This document shows, piece by piece, positions 1 to 12,608 of a stretch of 38,500 nucleotides of DNA. The stretch's first letter is position 1; the number at the start of each line of letters is the position of its first letter. The position numbers were made by a program, and so were the translations under genes. The notes under the pieces are model-generated. The model was not told the DNA's origin. It saw only the letters and a program-made list of their open reading frames with translations, and searched no databases. The stretch comes from Chrysomallon squamiferum. Lineage: Eukaryota > Mollusca > Gastropoda > Neomphalida > Peltospiridae. The stretch lies in NCBI GenBank assembly GCA_012295275.1, contig CM022672.1, positions 27,244,930 to 27,283,429 of the forward strand. Reading direction: 5' to 3'.

Positions 1-86
1 AATAGATTTCATTAAACACAGTGCAAAAGGGTTACCGGAATGATACTTTAGATATGACGTTCTGCTCAAATTAAGTAATTATATCA

Positions 87-90
<4 letters not shown>

Positions 91-182
<92 letters not shown>
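91..182. repeat. (AG)46 microsatellite
   Basis: A pure AG dinucleotide run of about 92 nt. Confidence 0.97.
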
Positions 183-185
<3 letters not shown>

Positions 186-730
186 TAATATAAATACCGT
201 TGATCCTAACAAAATATATTAATTTTCTTTTAATCAGGCACGTGTACATTTGTTTAAATATTTCTGCTTAGGAGTGCTTGCGTGGGTGCATGCTCATGTA
301 CCTTAACGGACAAACCTGAACTGAAGTAATAAACCTAAATTTCATGTCTGTACCACGACGCTGTTTAATACGTAGCCTTCCTGCCCATTATCTGTATAAT
401 TTTAACCGGTTTTTAACGCAGTTCTGTATAACAAAAACATATATCATTTCCCAGATGAATGCACAGGCCGACAGCCATCTTTAAATCATTATTAGCCTGT
501 CTAACTTGCCGGGAGATGTATTCCCCATATCACAATGGAAATATGTTTTCGCAAAATAAACTGAAATCCTTCAATATTACATTGAAAGTCAATCTACGTT
601 CCGTGCATTTTCTAAAAAGAATTTTACTTTTAAATTTTTCTAATAATTTTAGTGATTAATTTAAATGGTCAGATCTTAAGATCTATTTAAAAACCTTTGA
701 ACTGTTGAAATAAAAAATCAGTTAATGCGA

Positions 731-960
731 CCTACATACATATATATATATATATATATACACACATACACATACTGATACATACATACCTACATATATA
801 CATACATTTATACATACATACTCATACTGATACATACATACCTACATACATACATGCATACATACAAACATAAATACATATATCTACGAGCATACGTATT
901 TGCATACATAACTACAGATATACATACTTGCATACATACATATACACATATACATACGTG
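731..960. repeat. (TA)n followed by CATA tetranucleotide array
   Basis: A short TA run at about 740-760 grades into imperfect cataca/taca units up to about 960. The flanks (183-730 and 961-1120) are AT-rich unique sequence in which I see no gene; the ORF at 459-659 has no support. Confidence 0.9.
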
Positions 961-1120
961 AATGTACAAACCTGTGTATCAAATATTTTTCTTAAATACA
1001 AGTTAAAGTATGCACATATTTAAAGACACATTCAAGCAAAAATATTGAAAATGAATAAATAAATAGCTGTTAAAAATAATGAATGTTTCTATGACATTAA
1101 GAACGCCTTTCAAAAGTAGA

Positions 1121-1178
1121 TGACGTCACAAATGATTCTCATTAGAATCGGTGATTGTTGCTAAGGTGTCTGACGTCA
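1121..1178. promoter_or_regulatory. Two perfect CRE sites 50 bp apart
   Basis: TGACGTCA, the full palindromic CREB/ATF site, occurs at 1121-1128 and 1171-1178. Both share the extension tgacgtcacaaa. The flanking 1080-1380 sequence has more CpG than average for the window. I find no convincing exon next to it, so it may be an enhancer or the promoter of a gene outside the window. Confidence 0.5.
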
Positions 1179-1425
1179 CAAAATACGTGGTAGCCTCAAG
1201 ACTCGTCTTTCAAATTATGTTTTTGGTTTTACTGTCACTTTCCGGGTCACTCATAACCACCTGTATTTTGTCAAGCATTTGCCTTTGGGCTAGGCTTTGT
1301 ATACACCTTCTTTAGTCTACATTTCAATCTACATTAACTTTAAAGTGTGTGTGGGAGTAACCGTGAGAGAAAATGAATTTAACAACAACAACATGAGCGA
1401 TAGTGATAGCAAAAACAACAACAAC

Positions 1426-1459
1426 AACAACAACAATAATTATTATTATTGTTGTTGTT
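1426..1459. repeat. Perfect hairpin formed by (AAC)n-(AAT)n against (ATT)n-(GTT)n
   Basis: A 15-nt arm at 1426-1440 pairs perfectly with 1445-1459 across a 4-nt loop. The arms are compound trinucleotide repeats that change motif at mirror positions. Confidence 0.9.
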
Positions 1460-1532
1460 AAATAATATATTGATAATGATAATAATAAAATAATGCATAT
1501 CAGTAAAAATAATGATATAAATTAACGATAAC

Positions 1533-1638
<106 letters not shown>

Positions 1639-1968
1639 AGCTACCATCCTACCATCGTTTGTATCTACTATCACATACACATATGCGTGCACCGACACTT
1701 TAACGCTAGAACAAATTTCTTAATTTACCTTTATTGGTCAGCAAGGATTCGCCAGACATTTTTAATGATTTCTTTTGTAAATTAACCACTATTGACTTTT
1801 CGTCTGCCCATTTTCACCATCTTTTTATTGTGGTGGGGTCTTCAGACGTGACAGTTCAAATCACTGGATCCCATGTTCTGCACTTTTTGTCCGTCTGGAG
1901 AGAAGGTTATTGTTTTCTTTCTTTTTGTTTTTCACGTCTGTTCTCAGCATTCATTCGACTGTAATAAT

Positions 1969-2158
1969 TGTTAATTAGAAATTATCATGGTTAATTGAGT
2001 GATGATATTCATCTAACCACTACTTCTGCTGCTGCTGCTGCTGCTGCTGCTACTACTACTACTACTATTACCAGTACTGCTACTGCTACTACTACATGTT
2101 AATTAGAAATAATCTCGGTGCACTGAGTGATAATATACATTTAACACCTAACAATCTA

Positions 2159-2189
<31 letters not shown>

Positions 2190-2335
2190 TAACTATTATT
2201 ACTACTACTACTACCATAACTATTACTACTACTACTACTACTACTATTATTACAACAACAACTACTACTACTACTGCTACTATTACCACTGCTACCACCA
2301 CCATCGCCATCACCACCAACAGCACTATTAGTTTT
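1969..2335. repeat. Duplicated unit: unique leader plus CTG/CTA trinucleotide array, two copies
   Basis: The leader gttaattagaaat starts at about 1969 and again at about 2097 (offset 128). In each copy a related stretch of about 55 nt leads into a (CTG)n or (CTA)n array. ORFs read through these arrays only give poly-Thr, poly-Ser or poly-Val and are not genes. Confidence 0.75.
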
Positions 2336-4901
2336 ATTATTACTTCTGCCATTACATCTCATGTCAGTATTACAATAACAGCTATCATTAGGACTTTATA
2401 TTTCCATTACAGGAACTCGAGTATCATCACCTTTTTGAAATGAGTCCTGACGTTGTTGCGAAAACTCATTATTTTGTTTTATTAATTCTTTAGTTCTGCT
2501 CCTGGTTCTTTACCTTCTTCGCTGATCAAATAAACTGCTGGAATCTATGTTTAGCTTGTTTTATGGTTAAATGGTTTTCACAGGCTTTCCTCATGACACT
2601 TAAAACGTGTATTACCTTTCTTAACTAAGTGACGATATCCAGACATAATTATAGCAAAATATACAAGTTAATTTTAGTCGGCAGATGTCTGAAGTCAGAA
2701 TTATGACAGAAACTGAAAGTACAAAACTCACACTGTGGAAACTGAAAAGAACAGCGTATGTTTACGTTGTTCTTAGTTCTGTTAGAGACTGTGAAAGAAA
2801 TACCCTTAATGACCAAATAATAAATAAATAAATAACATATCATTCCAAGTTGATAAAAATTACACGTAATTAATAAATACTGATGAATTAATTTCGTCAC
2901 GGCATAAATGTTTCATCTGATCTAAATGTCTTGTCCGTTTCATTCTGTGATCCGTGACGAATAGAAATATTAGAGAAACACCAGGAAAATGACCTGCTTG
3001 TTTATAACTGACCACTTGCCTGCTGCTTGACCCGAACCAGTAAGTATATGTATATATATACCTGAAGCCATGACATTGTCACTTGTGTCATCAGCGTTAT
3101 ACGTAACAACAAACGTTAGCTCGAGTTGAAAAGGACAACATGGACGATCATGCAGAAAACCACGTTTGTCAAGTAATGAGAGAAAACAATTGTGATCACT
3201 TCTGAAAACAAACAAACAAACAATTCACAGGACAAAGAGAACAAAACAAACAAAAACAAAATAAAACAGGATTATGAAAACAATCATCAACACTGAAGCA
3301 ACAATGACATCATCGCCAACGGCGGTATTAATGTGAAAATAAAGATGAAAATGAAAATAGAGAAGTGAGCAAAAGCCTGTCCAGTTTGAAAGTGGTTTGA
3401 TGACAGTAAGTGTTAACATTGTTTAATAATTGTTAAAACAGTTAAAGGGTAGATCCCAAATTTTGATTCTGTTTTAAATGAGGTTGAACTATTTGTTTTC
3501 TCTGTCATGGATTTTATTTTATTTTATTATTGTTATATATTTCTAACAAGGCATAATGACAACTTTGCAGTTTGATATTTCCTTAATATTAAAAGCTTAT
3601 GTAACGAATCGGATAAACAGAACTACAGAATTTTAATGTCATACATTATAGAATTGACGTCTATAAAATTAACTGAAAAGAAAGGGGTAAATAACAGTAA
3701 TAATAATAAAATTTAAAAAAATTAAATAAAAAAAAGATTAAAACAAAACAAAAAAAATTCTGTTACTAATAAAAGAAATGCGAAATTAGATTATAAATGT
3801 AGCTTCTTTTCTTTTTTAGATGTGAAAATGACTGAAGCCGAAAGGCTATGAATTAACCTTTTAACAACATCAACAGTGAAACATACGTCATAAACCTAGT
3901 AACAAATAATGTTTTAAAAGACATTTGTCTCGGTCATCTTTTCTACAAGATTTTAACGACATCGACGGTATAACGACATATTTAATTCAACGACTCGGCT
4001 ACTTTGTAACGGTTTCCTGGGATACGAACAGCGTCCGGGCATTCATTTCCAGCCACCTTCAAAACGAACTCCGCGGCCGTGGCCAAAGAATGTGCATTAA
4101 GGATTCTCTTCAAATAATTACGATCTACTCAGAGACGCTTTACACGTTCAAGGTAGAAACCATCAAACATAACGTTGCAATACGTTACGTCGATTACTTG
4201 ACTGTCACGTTTATTTACCATACCTGTTCACGTTGTCAACAAATTTGTGATTTTGTGGCAATTTATGGACATTAATTTGTCCTCTTTTTGAAATCGAGGC
4301 GTAAGTAAAATATCTAAGCGCGCTAATAAATGCAGTTTTATGTTTGTACGGTGACATTCAGCTCTCGTTAAAATGTAATATTTTTAACCGTTAATATTGT
4401 TAAATAACCTTATGCGGACACGATGGTGAAAATTATATATTCAACAGTGACGCCATGGTGATACAGTGTGTACTGCAGTGTCATGTAAATTAAAAGAAAA
4501 TACTGAATATGTATCGGTGTCTGTATGTGTTTGTGCATTACTGTGCTTTGTTTATTTCGAGTCTAGTGCTCTGTATTTTGACCGATGAATAGTTTTCAAG
4601 GTTCATCAAAAAGGGATTGCTAGTCACCGTATGACTGAGTGTTTGCTGTTTTACTTCGACTTTGTTGTTTTATATTGTTTAAAGTTTAAAGGCGTGTCAC
4701 TAAGCGTGCTCTCATTTCAGGGCTTTTTATAAACTGAAGATGAAATACTTCAATGAAGTAAAATAGTTATAGCTTCTGATTCCTATAAAAAAATATTTTC
4801 AAATTAATTCTGTTGAAATGAAATTAAAATTAAAACAAATCAGACAAAATAGCACAAATATGATAATAATATTATATCATAAATATGTAATAAAATATAT
4901 T
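2336..4901. other. AT-rich intergenic sequence with one orphan ORF
   Basis: I see no recognised gene or repeat of note in 2336-3900. An orphan ORF at about 3950-4275 is given separately. A poly-A run follows at about 4902-4927, and 4928-5878 also shows nothing that I can support. Confidence 0.5.
3950..4275 (+). CDS. Orphan ORF, unrecognised
   Basis: An open frame of about 108 codons follows an acceptor-like sequence (ctcggtcatcttttctacaag) and ends at TAA 4273-4275. The amino-acid composition is not low complexity, for example GYFVTVSWDTNSVRAFISSH. The codons are rich in ACG and CGA and more CpG-rich than the two known genes. No ATG opens it at the 5' end. I do not recognise a domain. It could be an exon, a transposon remnant or chance. 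Confidence 0.2.
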
Positions 4902-5876
4902 TAAAAAAAAAAAAAAAAAAAAAAAAATCAAAAACATTTTATTTTAGATTATCTTCGTTCCGGCGTTCTGCACGAGTTGTTGTAGAGAGTCGTGGGCAGT
5001 TTTAACAGTGCAAACTGCAGATGTTGTTTACAGACTCCCGAACAAAGACTTCTTTTAATTAGTAAAATAGTTACGTATTCATTTCGCTAAAGAGATACCA
5101 CTCGAGATATTAGGATAACTTTTCACTGATTTGAGATGTCTCAGACTAAAAGGTTTGTTGCGCAGGTCAAAACGATAGAGTTCAGGCTGAAGATAAATGA
5201 AGATATAGCGTTTAACTGGTTGAATCTGAATAACAAGCATGTATAAAATTCCAAAACAATCAGTATAAAATACGCCACCTCCCAATAAAAACAATAAAAA
5301 ACCAAACCAAAGCAACTCACATACACATGTACAAAACAAGTCAAAACAGCAGCAACAGCAACGACAAAACAACACAGAAGATTCAATAAAAGACAACAAA
5401 ATTTAAACATGGTCATTTGTTCCCGGATTATCTCCCTTTGTTACAAGACCGTTTAGTTGGCTAAAACACAGTATCGGTCACATTTAGCGTCCACACATAC
5501 AGGGCGATACACAGTGCGCTGAATCATGAAAATGATATGTCCATACGCGACATTTAACATGAAAGTTAAATTGATCGTAACAGGGCGTATTACCTCTCAC
5601 CACCTTTCAAGTGCGATGACAGGTAGATTAAGCTACCTGTGACTCTTAACTTTTATAGAAATCTTTGATATGTGAGAAACATGGCTAAATATACGTTTGG
5701 TCAGCTTGAATGATTTTATTATATTTTTATTATGTGTTTCAGTGTAAACTGGACTAAATGTTTGTAATTTATATTTCTGCAATTTCACTCTATCATATCT
5801 TCTTAGATTTACCATCTCTTCATGCATGGACGACTTTCATATGTATTATTTTTCTTGTGAGAAACATTTTGAAAAC

Positions 5877-5878
<2 letters not shown>

Positions 5879-5968
<90 letters not shown>
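5879..5968. repeat. (GA)45 microsatellite
   Basis: A pure GA run. The Arg-Glu ORFs reading through it are artefacts. The stretch 5969-7430 after it is AT-rich with no gene visible to me. Confidence 0.97.
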
Positions 5969-5973
<5 letters not shown>

Positions 5974-7434
5974 ATGTGATCATTAATTCATGTTATTTAC
6001 TGTTACAAATATGCAAATAATTAGTGAGATATGAAACAGGATGATACACGATAGTAAAACCAGTAACCATACGTTCACTTATTTCTGTGTTAAATATTCA
6101 AGTACGCATTTATTGGACTCAAGCCAAAAACGTGGGTTATTTACTTACTAAGATTAACACTTGATAATAATATTTAGGTTTTATGTCTACATATGGATAT
6201 CCTCCTACGACGAAAATTTGTACTCGGCGACATGAATATAATATGTTTACTACATATGCAGTGATCATGAACTAAACTCTAGTTCAGATTTACTGACACA
6301 GGTAAAAGAAACATTTAAACCACCAAGCCTATGGCATAAAGTTACTAAGAGATTTTCTCGAAATTTCTCAAAGTGTTTACTGGGTTAAGGACGCAATACT
6401 CGTGCTTAATGACAGACAAACATGGCCGACAGAAATCATTTTTATGAATCATCTCAGATGTAACGTAATGGAGCGTAATTGTTAATTTATTTTTGAGTTG
6501 CGTTTCCAATTAACGCTGATCACTATATTTACTTGTTTGTTTGTTTGTGTGCTTGTTTATTTATTTATTTCACTTTGAATCATATGCGCCATTTTCTTTC
6601 CATTAATATTTTAAATCTACCTTTTTTACTGGAACAGTGATAACAAAAATTGTTATTTTATATATTTCAGAGTTTTTTCTCTTTAGTTCAGCTTGAGTGA
6701 TTTTTTATTGTAACGTTTATTTAAGCGTTTCTGAATTATTCAGTGCTTTTTAATACTGCATAAAATAATTAACAAACTGCATCGATTCCTTTTTCCCAAG
6801 TCGGAAAATTATTAATGTAAATGTTTTTATTTGCGAAATTATTAGTAAATGCTTTTATATAATTTTGAAATCTTGATATTAAAACTGCTGGAACAAACTT
6901 TCTATTATGTAATTATACTTAAATTAAATTTAAACGATATTTTCTTTTGTTGTAATTATCTCAGATATCGCGAAATAATTTATATATTAAGTTGTTGGAA
7001 GAAAAATTTATTTAAATTATTCGTTGTTTTGGGGTTTTTTTTAAACCTTAAGAAGAAAAATGTTATATAAAAGATGTTAAATATTTTCCTCAAAGTATTA
7101 CGATTATCTTCGTAAATCAACGTTTTATTTACAAAATGACAAATGTTTTATGGAATATTATCATAACATGCGAATATATGCAATTATATAAAATAGAAAA
7201 CAAACAATATTTGTCAGCACTAAAACGTTTTTTCACTGACAATTATAAAAGGCTTTAATTCTGGTAAAATCTGTGTATAAATTTTACATTCAAGTGCTAA
7301 CAAATACAATGTTTAACAAACACAAACAGATGTTATACTGTATTGTGAATATTACTAATACAGGAGATTTCACACAATAGAGCGATCAGTGACATTGTTT
7401 TATATTATAACAGAATGTGAATTAATTACGTACC

Positions 7435-7451
7435 GTATGTATGTATGTATG

Positions 7452-7485
<34 letters not shown>

Positions 7486-7530
7486 CGTATGTATGTATAT
7501 AAAATAATATATGTAATGCATCGTAAATGC

Positions 7531-7569
<39 letters not shown>

Positions 7570-7582
7570 GGTGTGTGTGTGT
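7435..7582. repeat. (GTAT)n and (GT)n microsatellites
   Basis: GTAT units run from about 7435 to 7500 and GT units from about 7535 to 7582, separated by an AT-rich spacer. Confidence 0.93.
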
Positions 7583-7750
7583 ATATAAATATGAAAATAA
7601 ATATCTGAGTGCGCGCGTACGTAAGTATGAATACGAATATTTCATTCTCTAACGTGTATTTCTAATAACGACACCTGTTAACGATAAAGTGTTTTTGGAA
7701 ATGATGAATTCTGAAATCTATAAAATTCTGGTTTAAGTACAAACACGGCA

Positions 7751-7939
7751 TTATGTCGAACGTTCTATGTCTGGAGCATGTTTCAGTACACGGGAGCTGC
7801 AAATAACCTCCACTGTCACGCGGACATCACTGGACCTGGCATGTTTAGCGGAACATAACTGCATTATCAGTTCAAACATGTCGTCTGCTTGTTGATGTGG
7901 GGTCAGCTTGTTCATCATGTCATCTGTACCCTGTGTCAC
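7751..7939 (-). CDS. Orphan ORF / possible terminal exon, unrecognised
   Basis: Sixty-two codons end at a TAA at the 7751 side. The composition is protein-like, with LTPHQQADDMFELIMQLC followed by SAKHARSSDVRVTV. The ADDMFELI...DVR spacing faintly recalls a GoLoco motif, but the core QSxRMDDQR is not there. The acceptor-like GTGACACAG upstream has a poor pyrimidine tract. It may be a decayed exon or chance. Confidence 0.2.
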   Translation of the reverse strand: MTQGTDDMMNKLTPHQQADDMFELIMQLCSAKHARSSDVRVTVEVICSSRVLKHAPDIERST

Positions 7940-8035
7940 ATTGTCAATATTTGTACTTTATTAGTTTCATTAACACGTGAAGTTCAAATGACCCTCTCTT
8001 CTGTATCTCTGTTTTATTTATTATACGGGATGGGG

Positions 8036-8037
8036 GG

Positions 8038-8084
<47 letters not shown>

Positions 8085-8092
8085 AAAGAAAA
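8036..8092. repeat. (GAAA)n microsatellite
   Basis: About 13 units of aaag/gaaa. Lys-Glu-Arg and Leu-Ser-Phe ORFs across it are artefacts. The region 8093-9160 beyond shows no gene. Confidence 0.95.
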
Positions 8093-9164
8093 GAATGTCA
8101 CATATCTAGATGTAAAAAAATAAAATAAATGAAAATAAATGAGAAAGCGAGAAGGCATATATCTATATATATAATTTTTATCTTTGTTCCTCCATCCCTC
8201 TTTCTGTCGGTCTATCCATCTGTCCATTTATTTGTTTGTTTATTTAATGTGTTTTACTCGTTTGCCTGTCTTTCCACCTGTTAGTTCGGATTCTGGATCA
8301 CATTATTCTCTCTATGCAATATGTGTTAATTTATATACAGAATTCTTTTATATTTGAGAATTGGTTATATGAATACATTCACCCACGGCAGATTTTTCAA
8401 ACGCTATAGTACATAATTTCCAATCTTACGATTATCGTAAAAGAGAACTTCCTGCAACAAACGACAGCAGCTTGTCTCCTCCGTCGATTTTTATTACGTA
8501 AACACTGTATATTTTACACCTGTTAACCGTAAATAATAAACTATGTTGTTGCATTGTCACACAATTATTCCTTCCTTCCTTTTTTCATTCGTTCACAACT
8601 CTTAAAACACAACTTCAGAAGTCCTTTACGTCCATCCTTCTCTCTTTCACGCTTCCACACACAAACATACGCTCGCGGACGCACGCACGTACTCCATACG
8701 TTGTTTACTATTTAGTGCATGGAAGCCAAATTCATCTAGCCACTGCATAAATTACAATATTTACCTTGGGGAGGTGAGAAAAAGCACTGATGCTGTTAAC
8801 ATCAATTTTATTATTTTTTTTTTTATTTTTTCATGTTACACTTAACTTGCGGGCATAACTCAGCATACCAGAGATACAATCAGAGCTGTCAATTACGTGC
8901 CAGACTTTCTGTAATGTAAAAACTCCAATGGACATCTCCCACGTCACCCATGGCGTTTTATGATTGTTATGAAAGATAAAACACACACAAACAATTCCAG
9001 CTATTTTAGGTCACCGGGTACGACACTTCACTGTATACAAGTATTGTTTTTGTTATTTATTTATTTATTTATTTATTCATTCATTCATTCTTATTATTTT
9101 TGTTGCTGCAGTTGAAATTACTTCGTGGCGTAGACCACATTTCTAAATTAGACCAAATGTTAAG

Positions 9165-9235
9165 GCTAAGTATAGCTCACTGTTATGGTGGTCGCGTCTG
9201 ACACAAAAGATACTAGGATCGAACCGTATCATCGT
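9165..9235 (+). mobile_element. Possible tRNA-derived SINE head, decayed
   Basis: tagctcactgttatgg (from 9173) resembles an RNA polymerase III A box, and ggatcgaacc (9216-9225) resembles a B box one base short. The 43-nt spacing is that of a tRNA. The middle could form the remains of an anticodon arm. A clear 3' tail and target duplications are not seen. Confidence 0.35.
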
Positions 9236-9866
9236 CAACAGACTTATGTGTTAGTGCAATATTTTACGCTCCTTGTTTACTTTTTAAAATATATATATTA
9301 AACAAAAATCGCCTCCGGCGAGGAAATAATTTTATTTCCATCCACCTCTACGATTACATTAAACAAATGAATACCTTTCATAACACCTGGTCATCGTCTG
9401 GTATTGAAAAAAATATTGTTTGCTACTTATAGCAACAAATTAATTTTTCATCAGGAAAAGGTATTTTTGATACACTAAAAATAAGGCACTGGGTGGGAAT
9501 AGGCACTAATAAGAAAACAATACGTCTTCATTCACTCTGTTCTTTGTAAATTAAGACAGCGGATTAATCATTGTACTTATCTTTTATTGCCGTGTGTCCA
9601 AGCTTTATCGTTTTGTCGTTAAGGCACCCCCGGCTTCTTTGTCAGATCTGAATTACAACTAATGTACTTGGTCAACCTCATATCGCTTGACCCATGTCCT
9701 GTCCTTGTTCCCTGGCCGTGTTATCTGTCAGACATCTAGAACGTCATTTGTCATTCCTCTTTGTCTTTCGACTTCTTGCTAAAACAGACGAGAAAGATAA
9801 TCATTTATGCCTGACTTCGTTTGATGTAAACAGATTGTCTTTAAAGTTCTGTATACATGCAAGCGA

Positions 9867-10150
9867 CTGTTTATGTGCTGTCTGCAACCATCCTTTGCTA
9901 ATAATAAAGCATTCCAGTATTACGACAAACTTGATGAGAAACTCACAAAATCTGGTTTAGGCTGTGAATATTAATTTATTTTAATTAAGAAACTGTATAT
10001 TAATGTAAACAATTGTTTTATATGTTAATGCACCTAACTTTTGCAAATAATAAAGCATTTCAGTAGTAAACAAACTGGACGAAAAATACAACAAATGAAT
10101 TTAGACTATGCACATTAACGTATTTCAGTTAGGAAATTCAGGTTTGCACA
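9867..10150 (+). repeat. Diverged tandem duplication, about 146 bp
   Basis: Copy 1 (about 9867-10012) and copy 2 (about 10013-10150) share aataaagcattccagta / aataaagcatttcagta, acaaactgga-like and attaagaaa/ttaggaaa segments in the same order at a constant offset of 146. Divergence is roughly a quarter by eye. ORFs in both copies are unrelated and unsupported. Confidence 0.6.
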
Positions 10151-10831
10151 AACCAAACAAGTGGTTTTGTGAGTGGGATTTTGTTGTTTACGTAAAAGAG
10201 ATGAGTCATGAAAAAATTATTCTAGCTTGTCACATTTACATAAACTTGTTGATAAGTAGAGTCTCCATACCGCATACAGTGAATAGAAATTGCTAAGAGT
10301 GTTTGTAAGAATGTGTGTATGTGAAAAAACACGTCTAGCTATAACAGTTCGTTTGAAAACCTGTTTGACAGCGTGGTATGCTTATTCGACTAAATAGTGA
10401 TGATGGAGAAAAAATTTTTATATATATATAAATTATATATATAATTTTTTTTTTTAAATATATAGAAAGATCAAATAGTTAAGACGAAAAGAAACGATGA
10501 CGACGGTAACTATGATGAATGAGGCGGCCACTGCAACGACGACTGCGTGTGAGAAAATAATGAAGATGAAAATACACATTTCTACAGAACAAACCATGTA
10601 CCAGTTGTATGACTACCGGCGAAACCAAATTAGTTTAATGGACTGACTTAAATTATACAGCATATATATATACATATAAAACAATGTTGTCACTGAATTT
10701 CGAGCATTAACATTGTGAGAGTAGATGTTCATTTAAAAAGAAAATTCCTTTTTTTTTTTTTTTTTTTAATGTTCTTTTAATTTTCAATGTTACCTTTGAA
10801 TTATGCAGCCATTAATATCTTTAAATTAAAA

Positions 10832-10920
10832 TACTACTACTACTACTACTGCTACTACTACTACTACTACTACTACTAATAATAATAATAATAATAAATA
10901 AATAAATAAATAAATAAATG
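10832..10920. repeat. (CTA)n-(AAT)n-(AAAT)n compound microsatellite
   Basis: CTA units change to AAT and then to AAAT units. The preceding 10151-10831 holds a TA-rich palindrome at about 10418-10462 and a poly-T at 10750-10768, with no gene seen. Confidence 0.93.
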
Positions 10921-12550
10921 TAAAAAAATGGATAGAATTCTTGGGCAAATACAAGTATCAGATATTAACCAGGGTCGGGATACATTTAATATTTCTTTCA
11001 TGGTGTAATTAATAATAATATCATCCACACTAAAGGTGTCATTTTTAAAAACATAACTGAATTTATTAATATAGAAAAATGTCTGTCTGTAATCTTTCAG
11101 TTATTATAATGGCTGGATAATAAAGCTAACAAATCATTAGGTTGAAATCGTAATTCTTCATAAAATTAAATATATATTACAATTTATTTTTATTTAATTA
11201 ATTTTTTTTTTTTTTTTTATTATTATTATTTTTTTTAGCCAGTTCAGCTTTAGTTAAATTTAAAATCTGCTCTGCGGTGTAAAAAATAATACTTGCAGTT
11301 TTTACGTAAACAGGATGCATTAAATGTAATGAAAAATGAATTTGGGTGGTGAAGTGTTTTATATTTTATTGAATTATTTCCTTATTACTTTGATTAAAAT
11401 TATATTATTTTATTTACTCTTAAATTTTATTGTTAATGTCCTTTAATTTTCACGCATGCATATTATGTGCCAACGACATATATGTATATGTGTGTGTGTG
11501 TGTGTCTGTATATATGTGTGTGTGTGTGTGTGTAAAAGAATGTACACATATGGGAATGTACACATATGTATAACAAATGTAATAGGCTTAAAGCGAACTT
11601 AAATGACATAGGCGATATAACGTCATTGCTCCGTACATACAACTGCGCCAGGTAAGCAGCTATTACAATGAAAAACAAATAATGAAAAACCTTTTCAAAA
11701 ATATTAAAAAAAGCGTTAAAAAAAAACATGCCAGGGGTTTCGAATAATCCCCCAAAAATATTAAAAATTAAAAAAAAAATGTAATAATCATAAAATTCAA
11801 TTCAATTCAATAATAATAAGAAGAAGACAGATACGTTTAATCTGATTCGCTTCAGATAGTATTCATATGTCTACGTTTTACGTGTGTTAAGAAGAATAAC
11901 GTCAAGCTATGCAAATACCAGTATGGGGTCCGACTTCGAACGTGTACACAAGCGAACGCTTGTTACTGCCAAGGTCGTCTTTATGATACATAAATGTCTG
12001 CATATATTACCATATATGGATATAGTAAGATAGATATAAATTAGTGTCGATTTCAACCACACCTCAATAGTAGCGCTTGTACCATCTCTATTCAAACGCT
12101 TCTGAATAATATAGGCATTTAAAGGAGAAGCTATTCTTAAGAAAATATGTCTATGCCAAAATACTATTAATTACTATAGATGATTCATTCACACATAAAA
12201 AAAAAATAAAAAAAAAAAAAATTGATTCACTGATATACGATGATTCAGCTTATTGCTTTCCCGGTGACATTTTGATGTCATGTGAATAATAATAACTGTG
12301 GTGGGTTGTGGATTTGCGGTGATACGAAAACCAACATTTACGAACAACGACTTTCCGAGAGTAAATCGTTTTCTCTAATTTCATTGGCTACTCGTATTGA
12401 TCTTTTGGAGTGCACCTTTTTCTAGACAGGAAAACACATTGCATAACCTTTGATCAGTTCGTGAACTTGAATTTGATTATTGTTATTATTTGTCCATTGA
12501 AGTAAATCGGCTGTTCGACATTTCATACCAGAAGAGCTATTTTCAGTCGT
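10921..12550. other. AT-rich intergenic sequence
   Basis: It contains a poly-T (11202-11219), (GT)n at about 11487-11534 and A-rich runs at 11768 and 12199-12221. The ORF at 11907-12095 minus has no supporting feature. Nothing else is recognised. Confidence 0.5.
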
Positions 12551-12551
12551 T

Positions 12552-12552
<1 letters not shown>

Positions 12553-12597
<45 letters not shown>

Positions 12598-12608
12598 TAA
12601 TAATAAAA
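12553..12608. repeat. (AAT)n microsatellite
   Basis: About 17 AAT units. The following 12609-13215 is unique AT-rich sequence with no gene visible. Confidence 0.95.

Noticed and set aside
2092-2443. Poly-Thr, poly-Ser and poly-Val ORFs on both strands
   Set aside because: Translation of CTA/CTG trinucleotide arrays.
5758-6020. ORFs with long Arg-Glu repeats
   Set aside because: They read through the (GA)n microsatellite at 5879-5968; no exon signals or homology.
9694-9960. An 88-codon plus-strand ORF
   Set aside because: It overlaps the first copy of the 146-bp duplication, is not preserved in the second copy, and has no recognisable motif.
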